The notes beneath the pieces are model-generated. The model ran no database searches and was not told the origin of the DNA. It was given only the letters and a program-made list of their open reading frames with translations. From Pomacea canaliculata (lineage: Eukaryota; Mollusca; Gastropoda; Architaenioglossa; Ampullariidae): DNA of 64,000 nucleotides. Shown here in pieces: positions 35,411-48,073 of the stretch (its first letter is position 1; each line of letters begins with the position of its first letter). The stretch spans positions 30,636,184-30,700,183 of the forward strand of contig NC_037596.1 of the NCBI RefSeq assembly GCF_003073045.1, read 5' to 3'. The position numbers and the translations under genes are program-made.

Positions 35411-35419
35411 TGTCCACAA

Positions 35420-35870
35420 AATCACACTGGGAATCGATTGTCGACAAATCAGGAAGTCTCTCTGTGAAATATTAATAGCCTGCTTGGCGAGATAAGGTTG
35501 TTGCAGACAAAGTGCCCATCGATGTAAATGGCCGTTACATGTTCTGTGTAGGCGATCACGCCACTACATCACGTGACATTCTGTGACGTGTACAGGACAC
35601 ACCCAGCATTGGATTCTCGTGCGTCTTGTTGCCATGGAGATTTGGATGGGTCCAGGAAGATAGAGAGATTTGCTGTTTAATGTTGTCCACACCTAGTCCC
35701 GCATTCCTTGTTTCCTCTTTCCTTATCGTGAAAAATTTAATTTAAGGCTCAACACTTCTTAGCAGAACGAGCATTTATTCAGCAGGAGGGCTAGGATTGG
35801 CAAGAATGGATCTGCTTACATAGCATACTGAAAACAGGTGTAACTCTAATATTAAATTTAATAGTTAATT
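35420..35870. repeat. Old direct duplication, left copy
   Basis: It aligns with 38490-39020 in the same direction. Shared words include GACAAATCA, GCAGACAAAG, GTCCAGGAAGATA, TTGTCCACACC, ATTTAAGGC and AAAACAGGTGT. Divergence is substantial and the copies differ by several indels. No coding sequence is shared. Confidence 0.65.
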
Positions 35871-36279
35871 AAGAGACTTTGTATAGGAATGCGTTGTAGA
35901 AGGAGTCCCAGAAGAGTATGTCAAAGGTGATTTTTAAACACGATTAGGAGTAAATTTACATGGAGAACAAAATTTGACTCGTATAGATCGAGTTTTTCCG
36001 CAAATTATCTAACCAACTTAATGTCAACAAACTTGAAAATAATGCTGAGTATTTTTACATTTAAAATTAAATCGTTTAAAATAAAATATTTATTTCTCAA
36101 GCCCTCATCCTGCTTGCTTGCTGTGGATGCATGCGTAAGAAAGAGAGCGAGAGAGAGTATAAAACATATGGACAGATTGGAGGTCGAGGGTTGAGAGATG
36201 TGCAGTGCTAAATATATGCAGGTCTGTATCACCACAAGAAGCTATATCGATGCACCTTGTACTCATGTGTATGTGCAAG

Positions 36280-37570
36280 CGTTGGTGCAGAGGTGAAGGT
36301 CGCAGTGGCGGCCGGGACGCGGAAGGAAAAAGACACAAGTAGGTGTACGAGCCCCGGATTTTCCCAACCCACCAGGATCTGGTGTCACCTCATATCCTCT
36401 TTAGTGAGCCGTGGGTGTGTGACCGAACCCGTGTGGATGACAGACACAGCTAGTTGTCACTGTCAGGTCTACCTGCGAAATCCTCGGTCATACTGTTGAC
36501 AGTCAGTGCGTCCTCGAGCAATTTGTGACAAATCTTTATTTACCAGGATAGCAGAATAAGAAAAAAATAAACTTTTTAAATCTAGCCTTTGGAGTTAGAA
36601 GGAAAGAAAACTTTACAGTAATTCAAATAAAGGAAATAAAAATACAGAGAGAAACTATGTACAAATATGGTGATTGATAAGTAAAGTGACAAGGTTATTT
36701 TTGCTGGCTAGAGGACTGATAACATAAGGAATATGTTTTATGGGTGTCAGTAATAGATGATTAGGGTAGGTACGAAGCCTGTGTAAGGTAGTCAAAGGGT
36801 TTGGAGAAGGTGTTGTAGGAGCAGCCCCACTTAATGCCTGTACAGACATGCAAGAGGTCATTCTTTGCAAATGAAATGTTAGACGTACACTGCGCACACC
36901 TACAGAGCTGATCGAGTTTATTATTTATAGTTAGAACGAGACAAAACAAAACAATGCCATATACAAAAATGAAGTTTATTTGAAAAAAAAAATAAAAGTG
37001 TTCGAAATACTCAAGCTGAGTCAGAGAGAACAAACGGAAGGTAAAAGAGAAATAAAATGTGGTGCTACATAATAGACAAAATTGCTACATGTTTTAATAT
37101 AGAAAACATATACAAAAATACAGTAGTATAACAGTAGACCAATCAACGGTTAAACAATAATTCTCAGTATATTACTAATACTTATAGACATAAATTAAAC
37201 AATGAGGACAGAGAGCTTGAAGTAATGTGCGTGTGCAGTTCAGGGGTCAGGCACAACGACCCAGCAGACGGAGATGTCAAGGCGTGGTGGCGATTATTGA
37301 TGGCGGCTGCTGCTGACTACACACAGCACGATGAGTACACAGAGAGCTACACACACTACAGACGGCTGCGCGAGACGTGAAGCTCAGTGAGGGTGACCTC
37401 ATTACATTCTGTCGGCCTCGGCTCTCAGCCAAGTTTTCACGGCCAACTCACTTCAGGGCATGTAGACAGCTACAGCAAAGCCAGGGCTGCAGCACCAGTG
37501 TAGAGCGCCCTTCCTACTGTGTATAACTAGCAACACCACACTACATGTAAACATTGCCTACAGCTTGCCA
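36280..37570. other. Intergenic stretch with GC-richer patches
   Basis: Positions 36290-36520 and 37235-37560 are richer in G and C than their surroundings (for example GGCGGCCGGGACGCGG and GGCGGCTGCTGCTG). No open frame of note, splice pattern or repeat ends were recognised. They could be an unrecognised repeat or a promoter region. Confidence 0.4.
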
Positions 37571-38489
37571 CCTATGAGGTGGTGTGTTGTGCAGTGTTCA
37601 GTTGATACTAAACGTGTGAGGACAAGTTAAAAGGTTATCACAGCAAGTTTTGGGATGACTGTACCATTGTATCAAATTTCTAGGCTTATACAAAGTTGAT
37701 CCCTACAAAAGTGGTCCTGTAAAATCCATTTAAACTTGACATCCACGACTTAAGAACATAAACAGTAATTGCATTGTTATTTCACGGAATGAATGAAAAC
37801 CTCCAAATAGAGAAGACTATTGTTTTTAGGTTGTTTGTCTTGATACTGAAGATAAAAATGTTAATGAAGACAATAATAACAGGATTCCAAGGTTTCACAT
37901 TTTTTGCAAAGCAAAATTACTTGTTATCTATTAAAATAACATCCATAACCACATCATTTTTGTTGTTTACATCAATGTCATACTGAAGAAAGGAGTTGTA
38001 ATTAAAAGTGTATTTACATTTGTCTTTATTAGTGTTATGCAGCAATATAAGTACATTAATAAGCTGTACATTAACTTCAAGTCAAATGATTATGTTTTAA
38101 TGGCATAGATTGAAACTGTTTACATTTTTGGACTGTTTGGCCTTTAATTGCAACTTTTCATTATCCAACAACAATATGCAAAATGTTAATACATTAATCA
38201 TTCTTAAAATCCTTGAATAAATAACACAACTGTTAATATACACTGAAAGAGAAACAATAATTGAAAGGCAAAGCAATTACTTTGTACTGTGTGTGTGGCA
38301 AATTTTTACGTGGACTTGTGTGTTAGTAGTTGAGTTGTTTGGCTCACTGATTTTAGAAAAACAGTTTTATATTCGTCTTTACGCTAAAGCGCGTGTATGT
38401 GGATTTAATGGTCCATCGGTTTTGTCATCAAGCAAGGCGTATCAAACGATGGCGTGAATTACATATCCCCTTGATTGCTTCCTGAGTGT

Positions 38490-39020
38490 TTAGAAAATCC
38501 CTCTGGAGACTTGATTGTCAACAAATCACAAATTCTCTCCATGTGATTTAAAAAATCTTTTCTTAGTAAACCAGTACTCTCTGTGTTATAATATATATAT
38601 ATCCAAAGACGGTGACGTCCAATCCAAAATCTTTTTGTGCTTGGAGAGATCACCTTGTGGCAGACAAAGAGCCCGTGGATGTTGATGGACATAACTCACA
38701 CTGCGCCGACAATCACCCCGCTCCAACACTTCACACTCTGTTATTTTTATACATATTTTTATACACTCCATTATTTGATCCTCTTGTGTCTTGCTGCCAT
38801 GAAGATTCAGTTGGCGTCCAGGAAGATATAAATTTAATTGATTTCTAATATTGTCCACACCCAGTCCTGTATTCCCTGTTGACTCTTTGTTATTGTGAAA
38901 TTTTTATTTAAGGCGCAAAACTTATTCAGCAGAAGGGTTTGCGATTGGCTTGAATCATACACATAGCATAATTAAAACAGGTGTCACTCTGACACTAAAT
39001 TCAGCAATTTTTGCAGAGAA
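38490..39020. repeat. Old direct duplication, right copy
   Basis: Partner of 35420-35870; an AT run (38590-38602) and an AT-rich insertion around 38735-38775 account for part of the extra length. Confidence 0.65.
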
Positions 39021-39720
39021 ACTATGTTTCATATGTGTGGAACAAAGAGTCTTAGTATAATATATTACAGCTGATTTTACTTATAATCAAGAGTACATTT
39101 GACTCGGGAATAATCAAGATGGCATGAACTATATTTGAAAATTGTTACAATGTATCCCACAGAAGAAGCTATAACACAGAAGTATTTATCATCTGTAACT
39201 GAAGGCTGTGATCGTCACAATGTACGCATTATTAACCCTGAAACAGAAACGCATGTGCTTGTGTAATGTAGACTGTTCAGCTTGCAATATCTTGGGAAGT
39301 ATACGATTAACTGATATCTGAGATTAAAAAAATCACAACTGGATTTACCGTTTAAAAAATATGCGTATAACTTGTGTTTAATTCCTTTTTTTTTTACAAA
39401 GTACTGCCTTAAATTGTCGTGTCTTATTTGTTCCGATGTGGATAACAAGGATTCGATTGACAAAGCACAATTTTTGATGAATTCATTAGTCGATCTCTAA
39501 CAATCCAGTCAACTTTACCTGCGTAAATGCGCGCGCACTCACACACACACCACACACGCACACATTAACGCATGCTTTCTAATCATGTTCTCTCTATTTG
39601 TTATTCTCACTTAAAGATACTTCGACTCTTTAACTAAAAAAAAAAGACAAATGACAATGATGATAACTAAGATAATGATAGTGAGGCTGAGTATGGTGGC
39701 AACATAGTATATATACTTAC

Positions 39721-42700
39721 CAAGTGTGTTGAGATCAAAGCAATGATTCCACACACGGAAGCAAGTATCCCAGTTTTCAAGACGTGCAAGCTATTTCCGC
39801 TGCCTGTATAACACACATATAGATATATGGGTAAACTTAGTAAAACATGCACACAATGTAAATTCAGCGCTGGCGAGGGAACACTTTATTGTCTAAAGAA
39901 ATACCAAATTCTTTTCGCGCGAAGCTAAAATATCAGAGATTAAGCTCAAAAAGTTGTTTTTTCTATATATTTTGTTTTTCAAATTCTTCGGCCCAGACTT
40001 GGAAGTGCACGAATTGTTCTTTGTTTCGACATGTTAAATGCCTTTTCTGAGGAGAACTGTGTGTGTGTGTGCGCGCGCTGGGGGGAGGGGGGCACCCCAG
40101 GTTTCGATGATTCACTGATGACTCCTATTCAGAAGACTGCTCGTCTGAAATATGATCTAAGCAATGATCCAGCTAAACGTACGGGAGCAAACAGTGGTAC
40201 TAGGTCTGAAGCACGGATTTAAACCAGAAACCAAACCCAAGCAAGTTCTCTATACAGGCATCGATCTAAAGCCTTGAAATAACAGTTTGTGAATTTGCTA
40301 TTGTCTCTGTTAAATGTAAGTTGTTTGTGTCATATTGGAAACTTACATTCTGATAAAATATTTCTTGTTCTATTGATAAACGGGAAGTTAATATAAACAC
40401 ACACTGAAATCTTATAGGGCACTGACAAAGTTTTATGTTTGCTGTAAGATATTTAAGTAGCTACAAAGCTACACCCCCCGCTCCTAAAAAAGGAGCACAC
40501 AAAGACATATTTTTTGAGAAATAAAGAAGATAAAATTATAATTGAGAAAGACATACAAAAAGAGCGACAGAAAAAACTACTAAAGAAAGAAAAAGTAATG
40601 CAGAGGCAAAATATCAGGTAGAAAAATATATTGATGAATATATATAGAAGTGATAGTCAGGCAGATATATCGACACAAAGACGGAAGGCTTGTATGCATG
40701 CTGTTTGGGTTCTTTTTAAAGACAGACATGCAGGCAGCTACATCTTTCAAACTCTGCGTGTGAGAGATAGTGAAAGAGAGACTGACAGTGTGTGTGCGTG
40801 TGTTTTATGACTTAAAGACCTTGACATTTTAGCTTCAAATGACATTGGAGCCATCAACAGTCCACTGTTCGAGTTCCCATCACTGTGTTAACAACCAGTG
40901 AGTACGATTACAGCAGTACAGTTGTCAAGTCTGAACATCGATGCGTGTCAACCTAACCGGGTCGGCGTCACAACAAAACGACAGAGCTAGACTACCCCAA
41001 AGGCATAAACTTTACCCCTGTGGTTACACTGGTCATCATTGAAATTTTTACTGACTTGAAAAGGTCATGATCTGCAGTATCTTGGTCTGCTGAATACGAA
41101 TATAACCATGAGATCTTTGTATTGCCTCTCATTTTAAAGATATTTTATTTAGTTCAATTTCTTAGTTTCACCGTGTGTATTATCCAGTAGGAATGTGATA
41201 ACATCCTTAACATACCTAGAATGACATAGTATTGCATCACATTACGTAATACCGTCATGCGCACGCCATCTACAGTTTATTGAGCGGCTACTGAAGTAAG
41301 CTTGGGATGCAAGATTGGCGACAAGCTTTTGTCCCCGAATATATGCTGTGCTACATGTGCAACACAGTTTTCACAGTGGTTGAATGGCAAAAGACCACCA
41401 ATGCTGTTTGCAGTCCCAATAGTGTGGAGGGAGCCAAGCAGCCACACGAATGACATGTTTTAGCGCAACGTTAATTACAAAGTTTTGAAAAAGTCTCAAT
41501 ATGTTTCCCATCGCGTCAATGCTTATATGTTTGTATTGTACATACATTTTAAACCCTATGTTTATTCAATAAAAGAGAAGTGTGCACACCTTTATCACCC
41601 GTTTCTGTAGAAGGCGATTTAGAAGATGTTGAAGCAGAAGGCGAATGAGATGTTACGGCTGAAATAATCAAGATCGAGTGGTTCAAGACATTTTTCTTTT
41701 TATAATTGTAGCCAACAGCTGTCTTTCCACATCTGTTTATTAACTAGTACTTAGATTTAGATTAAGATCAACGCATTTCAGAAATGTAACATGTCATAAA
41801 GTGGTATTCAATAGTAATTCATTTTAAAAATATATGACTGATACAATTATATTCAAAGGGCACTAGAGATAAATGTAATTGACATGACCACGAAATTACT
41901 TTTGTAGGAAACAACAATCCACATTCTGATTACCTCAAAAAAGGTGAAAAGAGATGAAAACGTGAAAGAAGAAGATAAGCAGGTATACAGAAATTCGAAT
42001 AGTAAGACATCCACAAGTCTGGCTAGTAAAAGGAATAAGCAAGTAAAATTTTGACACTACTTGTTAAATGTAATCTGGAAAAGTTCAAACAACCTCTTTC
42101 AAAAACACTAAACAAAATTAAAAGAAACTGGAAAAAGATTTAGCTATTAACCCCCTTAAATTTATAGAAAGCGTCAGTTTTAAGCTACAGAGATTCTTAA
42201 TTCCTAGATATAACATTTTCTTTGCCATTTTTTTCTTATTCAAATTTGTTTTTCTTAGCTTAAGGAAGAAGTTTCAGATACATACGTTATGGGTCATTGT
42301 AGGTCAAATAAAATTTGATTTTCCTGGTCAAACCCCATCATTTCCATTTAATACACAGAATACACAGAATAAATTCAGCTACAAATTTGTGGGGTTGGCA
42401 AAGTATATTTTAAACAGCAGGCAAGATGCCAGTTGCACCATTCATTGCACTTTAATTTATTAAGATAACCAGTTTTATAAAAACAGTGCACAATACGGTC
42501 ACAACATTTTTTTAAACCTAAAATTGTTTTAAACAGAGACATCTGTTATAACCAGAGTCTTTTCCCATCAACACACGTTTCCTATGCACTTGTGAAACAA
42601 TTATAGGGAAAAGAAGTTTTTAAAAACTAAATTTGCTTTTTTGAAATATTTTGAAGGTTTAGAGCATGTTGTTCAACACATGGTTGAGCCCCTGCTACAA

Positions 42701-42835
42701 GGTCAAGTTCAGTAGTTTTGAACGGAGCTTACCCTTAGTGCAGTTTGTCTGTATTTCCAGTTAGAATCTTAAAGTCTTACCCTTAACATCATCTATGATA
42801 CATAAAATGAACATCGACATAAAGAGCGTCTTCAT
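39721..42835 (-). CDS. Gene K: small membrane protein with signal peptide and Ser/Thr stalk, no Ig exon seen
   Basis: Read on the - strand, exons are 42835-42781 (ATG 42835), 41658-41590 and 39803-39721. Joins are phase 1 and phase 1, and the last seen donor is phase 0. The first exon gives a signal peptide (MKTLFMSMFILCIIDDVK). The second is Ser/Thr/Pro-rich (SHSPSASTSSKSPSTETGD), typical of an O-glycosylated stalk. The third has a hydrophobic segment (TGILASVCGIIALI) that may be a transmembrane helix or a lipid-anchor tail. A final exon after 39721 was not identified; reading through the donor gives a stop after about 17 codons. No Ig exon could be found between 42780 and 41660. It may be a distinct mini-gene or an alternative start for gene J. 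Confidence 0.5.
39850..41580. other. Intron sequence of K
   Basis: It contains a GT/GC run with a G-rich patch (40060-40100) and GA-rich stretches, but no further exon was recognised on either strand. Confidence 0.45.
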
Positions 42836-43599
42836 GCTGTTTTAACTTTCAAACCATTGGAAAACTTAAAAAGCTTATTTATTAATCGCTTTTGATCCTG
42901 TTTATAACATTTAATAACAAATTCATCATGTTATTGTTAAAAAATTGTAAAACTTTACTAAAGAACACATAAAAAGACATCATCATGCATATCATGACTT
43001 AAAAAGAAATCAGGGATGTAGCTTGTGAAATGTTATAGGTTAGTTAGAAGTGTCTTGTCAAGGTCTAAATGCACCCATTGAACTCAAGCGAAGCGAGGAT
43101 GTACTTTGGAACTAGTTAAGGAGTTCAGAAGTTAGGCAAAGATAGTAATCCAGATAAGAATTGTAGACTTGCCTATGATTTAAAACGAATAGGTTGACCC
43201 TTACTTGCTCTGCTTGAATCCCCCCTCCCCCAAAAAACAACAACAACAACAAACAAAACAAACAACAACATATAAGGCGTTACTGTCTCGGTATTGGAAA
43301 TACCCTGCCACTGTACTTTTGTATGTTTTGATTAATTCTCAACATTGTATAATTCTTAATTTTTTTCAATGCTTCAGCTATTTCATTTTAAAATTAAGGA
43401 AGTAGATATTATTTGTGTAATGTCTTACAAGCCATGGAAAATAAGGATGCTAAGATCTTCTTTCTCAGTTCCATATATATATATAGTGGCTTTAGTACTG
43501 TATCACCCTGGGCGGCGACTATTTCTTTTTCGCACACCATTTATTGCACTGACTTGTATGCATGTGCGCACTGCCACACGTGGTTACCAAACTGACAAA

Positions 43600-44070
43600 C
43601 CTTGACCTCCACCTTGCAAAAGAAATGCTAGCTCGCGTGACAGAAGCTTTAATTCAAAACAATAGGCATATAAGTAAGAAATGCCATGATGGTTGTGATT
43701 CAAGACTGATGACAAAAATAAATAAAAATGCCATGACTAGTTCTGATGAACATTGCATCAGTTAACACTGAGAAAGGACGAGCTGAAGACAAATATGTGG
43801 AACAGAAGACTACACCATGGGTGGCTCCAACATATGCTTAACAGCCATAAGAATGATAATAATAGATGTGCATCCAACTGATCCAAGACTTTACTTTCAA
43901 AGTAGATTAAAAAAAACTTGCTTCTTGAGAAATTTGCATGTAGAGTAAGCAAAAATCGTGTGCGAAAAAAAAGTCGCGTCCCGGCAGGATTTACCAGTAG
44001 TTGTACATCAGCGAAACTTGAAGCTAGAAATTGTAATGACATTGATAAGTGACGAAAAACCGGCATTTAT
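43600..44070. other. Unexplained stretch next to the J stalk exon
   Basis: Long frames are open on both strands (for example - strand 43758-44066, leucine-rich), but neither shows a recognisable family, and both overlap an AT-rich segment. I do not call a gene here. Confidence 0.4.
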
Positions 44071-44084
44071 ACTAGACAATAAAC

Positions 44085-46445
44085 AGTCACCTGGTTCAAT
44101 AGTTGTTGTTGATGGAGAGGAAGAAGGTAATGCTGAAAGACAAAATCATTTAAAAATAAATATGATCAATATTGATGATAAGCAGTCCATTACATTCATT
44201 TGAACTCGATGACAACCCAAAAAGATGTTGTCGGAAATATCGGAACTGTAATTTACACTTGATTGTGAAACAATCGTATTGTCTCAACTCTCGATTTTGA
44301 TCATGATTTTTGTGTGTGCACATTTCCCTTCGCGTCAGCTAGCAGATACAACCAGGTAATAGTTTTACTTAGAACTCTCGAATACGTTTTTATTAAAAGA
44401 ACACTTTGCTAGTTAAAATATCTCAGAAATATCAATATAATTCTCTTAGTTGTTTTTCAAGCATATGTAATGGTAGTTAGGTGTGCCCGTCCGGCTGCAA
44501 AGAAGGAAAGTTAATGGAGAGGAAGGAAAGAAAAAGAGAAAGAAATGAAAGAGAGCAGTGAGAAATCAATCTTTTTAAATTCTTTTTTTATGATAAAGGA
44601 CTGTGCTGGTTTTAAAAGAAATCCAACAATAGTTAACAAGAAATCAAACTAGAAATAATCGAACAGCAGCCTGTATGTGTTCTATGATCTTTTCAGTGTC
44701 TTCTATTTTAAACTTAATTTCATCTTTTACTGAAGGTTAGTAACAAGATCCGTAATACCGAAGTAGCACCATTAAAAAAATACAAATTTAACCAGAGTAC
44801 CCCCCAGCGTGCTCGTAGTTTGCAAAGTTAAAAAAGGCTACAGTGTGATAATAATGGGGATGAAGGATATTTTATAGTTTAATGAATTTTATGTCAATGA
44901 CAGTTACTAATCTTTTCATGTTTATAATGATATTAGATCACAGTTTAAAAACTTTTAACCATCAGAATGACATGGAAGGCAAAACAATAGTCCTAAAGTA
45001 TTAATTATTGTTTAAGCTTGCAGAAATGTTTATGGACATCAAGCAAATAATGATTGTTCTGTTTAATAAATTTTAAACATAATATGTATCTTTCTTTCGA
45101 GACAGAATAATAAATAATTTAGAGATTAAAAAAGCTTTCGAAAACATCCTTTTCCACAAAGCAAATCACTGAAATTGGTAGAATCACCTAAAGTTATTTA
45201 GATTTTGCCAAGAATTTGAGTATAGAGGCGAGTAAAGGATGAGAGGTTACAGGAGAAAAGACTTAAATACTTAGAGAAGACAGTTTTATTTACTGTCTTA
45301 TTTAATTAAACACAGCTCGGTTCAAAACTTAACTTTCAAGCATGAATTTCACTTCAGTAAATAGAAAGAATTAAATCAATTGTTACAAGCTTAACAAGAT
45401 AAAATACCAAACAAAATATTGAACACATGGCATAATGTTGCTATTACTTATTTGTTTTAAAATTTTACTGTCTTATGTGGATGTAAAATTATTATTTAAG
45501 TGACAAAACTCACCAAAGCTGAGAGGCTGGCAAACGGCAGGTGACCCAGTTAAACAGTTTGTATTGCAAGATAGCTTTCCTCCGTCATGTAAAGATGTGT
45601 TTCCCAAAAAGTTTAGCTGGTAGGTTTTAAAATCAGAATCAGAGGAGACACAACCACAGGTCATTCCATCTGCAGGCTGTTGATTACATGGGCTAGAAAA
45701 ACTGATCCGACATGGAGTAGTAGGAACTCCGACATTGCTTACAAAATCAAAGAAAACAGAGGTATAATTACACGCCGATGTTTGAACTATACAGTTAAAC
45801 TTTACTATGGATCCTTCTTGAAGAAGCGGGCATGATAGTGATATGGCTTCACTCGTGCCATCTGTAACAGATCAGTAAGTATTATTGTAATATCGTCTCA
45901 ACACAAATTTTGATCTTGGAATATGTATGATTTATTTAAATGCTTTCGTAGTCGACTGCTCCCAAACCCGTCTGCTGTCTAATTCTTTTGTCCGCCACAT
46001 GCATAAATTACAGGAAGATAAAGCTTGTTTTACGATTGCTTCTCAAAGCTGACAATAAAAGATATTTCCATTAGTGTCAGCATATTCATGTAAGCAGGCT
46101 GTGTGCTAGTGTCTGTACCTTATACTTAAAAATATTCGTTATTATTGATCTTGTTTTGTTCACTATCTCTGATTATTTTTCGATATTTAGCTATAGCTCA
46201 ATATCTTTCTAAATCTCTCTCTCACACACACATCTCTCACACTCATAAACTTACACAACCACGGAGCATACACTTGACAACTGCCGATAGTAAAAACCAG
46301 ACACCGAGCCTAACAAAAGGTATGCTCCTTAATATTTACGAAAGAGAAATACACAAGAAACATTACCTGAAATAAAGTTCATCAAAATCAACAGTAGAAC
46401 TAGTGGTCTAGTCTCCAGGCACACTGATTTTACTGCGGGCGCCAT
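44085..46445 (-). CDS. Gene J: signal peptide, cysteine-rich Ig domain and Ser/Thr stalk
   Basis: On the - strand, exons are 46445-46367 (ATG 46445), 45861-45514 and 44132-44085, all phase 1. The first exon encodes a signal peptide with a leucine-rich core (LVLLLILMNFIS). The second is a 116-codon Ig-like domain rich in cysteine (LSCPLL, KFNCIV, TCGCVSSD, YQLNF, LSCNTNC, AVCQP), less typical than those of A to H. The third is short and Ser/Thr-rich (LPSSSPSTTTIEPGD), like the stalk exon of K, but its donor GTTTAT is weak. No own membrane exon was found; splicing over the first exon of K into the K stalk and membrane exons would keep the frame. It is divergently oriented to gene H, with 1.6 kb between the two first exons. 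A CACGTG E-box lies at about 46515. Confidence 0.55.
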
Positions 46446-46559
46446 TTTTCGTGTTAACACTTCCTTCTCTCTCTCGGTTGATACGACTGCCGCAGCTGGT
46501 GTTGAGGGCGTGTGGTCACGTGCTCGTTGCATGGCAGTCGCTCCTCTGTTTATACAGGA

Positions 46560-47052
46560 GTTGGAGACACCTTGTTAAGGCTCTGTAAATAGTTACGCTT
46601 TAGGAGATTATGCATTCGAGACAAAAGCGTATTTCATCACACTCAAAGTGTTGCAATGAACTGTTCAAAAAGATTTCAAATGTGCAGCTGAACCACAGAA
46701 GCTGGAGTGGGTGGTGGTGGGGTTAAGTAGTGAATGACTCTTGCTTTGTGTTTTAGAAACTATACGATAAAATAGATTTGTGTTTATTGGTTTCCATGTT
46801 TTTTTGTTGTGTTTTTTTTTTAATTGACACAAGGGGTTAACCCAACTTATTGGTTTCTGATTCATGTTGGAAGGGGAAAGGCTAGCCAAAGGAGACGCAT
46901 GGTTAGACAAAAGACGATGCGATGCAATGATAGTAGAAGTTTTTACATATCGAGTTCTCTAGTTCATTTCAATGAGAGTTTCTTAGTCTATGTTACATGG
47001 ACAAAATCATGCTAACCACTAACTTTAATCGATTTCGGTTGTTTTAAAACAT

Positions 47053-47093
<41 letters not shown>

Positions 47094-48060
47094 GAAGCAG
47101 CAGCAGCATCAGACTTTGTAATATTTGTGGTGAGCTCAGGAGCAAGTAAAATTAGGAGAAAAGTCTAATAAAAATAATATTTATTCCATTTGACAACTCG
47201 TAATTTACGACGTGGCATATACAGTATAAAAGCATAATAAAATAAAAAAATTCAAAATAGTTGATTTATTAACTTAACTTACACATTTTAACACATCGAT
47301 TGAATTACTTAATTGTAATTAACATGAAAAACCTATTTCCATTGTGTGACTACAGAGTTTATTTTATCTGTTTATATATTATTTTAATCCGTCATTATAC
47401 TTGAAACCATGAGAAGATTTCATGTCCGGGAAAAGCTGATTACCAGTACTAATTAATCCTTTTGAATTCAGAAGTTTAGAAGTATGCATATTTTAGTTAA
47501 ATAGCTTTTTGTTCAAACGTAAGCACTATCTAAACATTATCATACAAAATGTGAACCAATAGATACACATTTCTGTATTATGGTATTTTAAAAGTATTTT
47601 AAAAATACTGTTTGAAGTGCTGCTCTAATATTAATAGCAACAAACTGAAGTGAAGTATGATTTATCCAAACAAAACCAAACAATACCCATAACTCATAGT
47701 AGCCAAGACTTATCTACAAAATTAATAATAGACCTGATAACCTTTGGATATTTTTCGATTTATGGAGGAATTAGAACCCCATTTAAGACTCTACTTTAGC
47801 TAGATAGAGCACACAGTGTATATTTCAATTGGAAGATCGTTGCACCATTTCGCTAAATCTTGCTGTGTTGACCAATGAAATCAGTCTGTCGTAACACGCT
47901 TCCCCGTCAGTGTGGTGCAGGTGCCTACTGCCGTCGTGTGTCTGGTGATGTGTGAAGTTTGTGTCACCTGATAGTTTTTAAGTCTACAAGTTAGGCTGTG
48001 ACACATAACTTCTGAAGAACGCTCAAATCTGACTATCACCAAGGCTAGTTTTTATTTTGA
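46560..48060. other. Divergent intergenic region between J and H
   Basis: This region should contain the promoters of J (leftward) and H (rightward). A CAT/CAG array lies at 47048-47112. Just upstream of H there is a CCAATGAAAT motif at about 47873 in a GC-richer patch. No further gene was seen. Confidence 0.5.
47048..47112. repeat. CAT/CAG trinucleotide array upstream of H
   Basis: About eight CAT units pass into about fourteen CAG and AAG/CAT units. It lies 1 kb upstream of the signal-peptide exon of H, similar in placement to the arrays before the secreted Ig genes. Confidence 0.95.
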
Positions 48061-48073
48061 CAACTTCAACATC

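Noticed and set aside
36300-36540. Possible transcript end on the - strand (AATAAA complement near 36540)
   Set aside because: No open frame or exon upstream of it on that strand supports a gene.
46665-47015. Open frames on both strands between J and H
   Set aside because: No conserved residues, overlap with T-rich DNA, and no splice sites in a sensible order.
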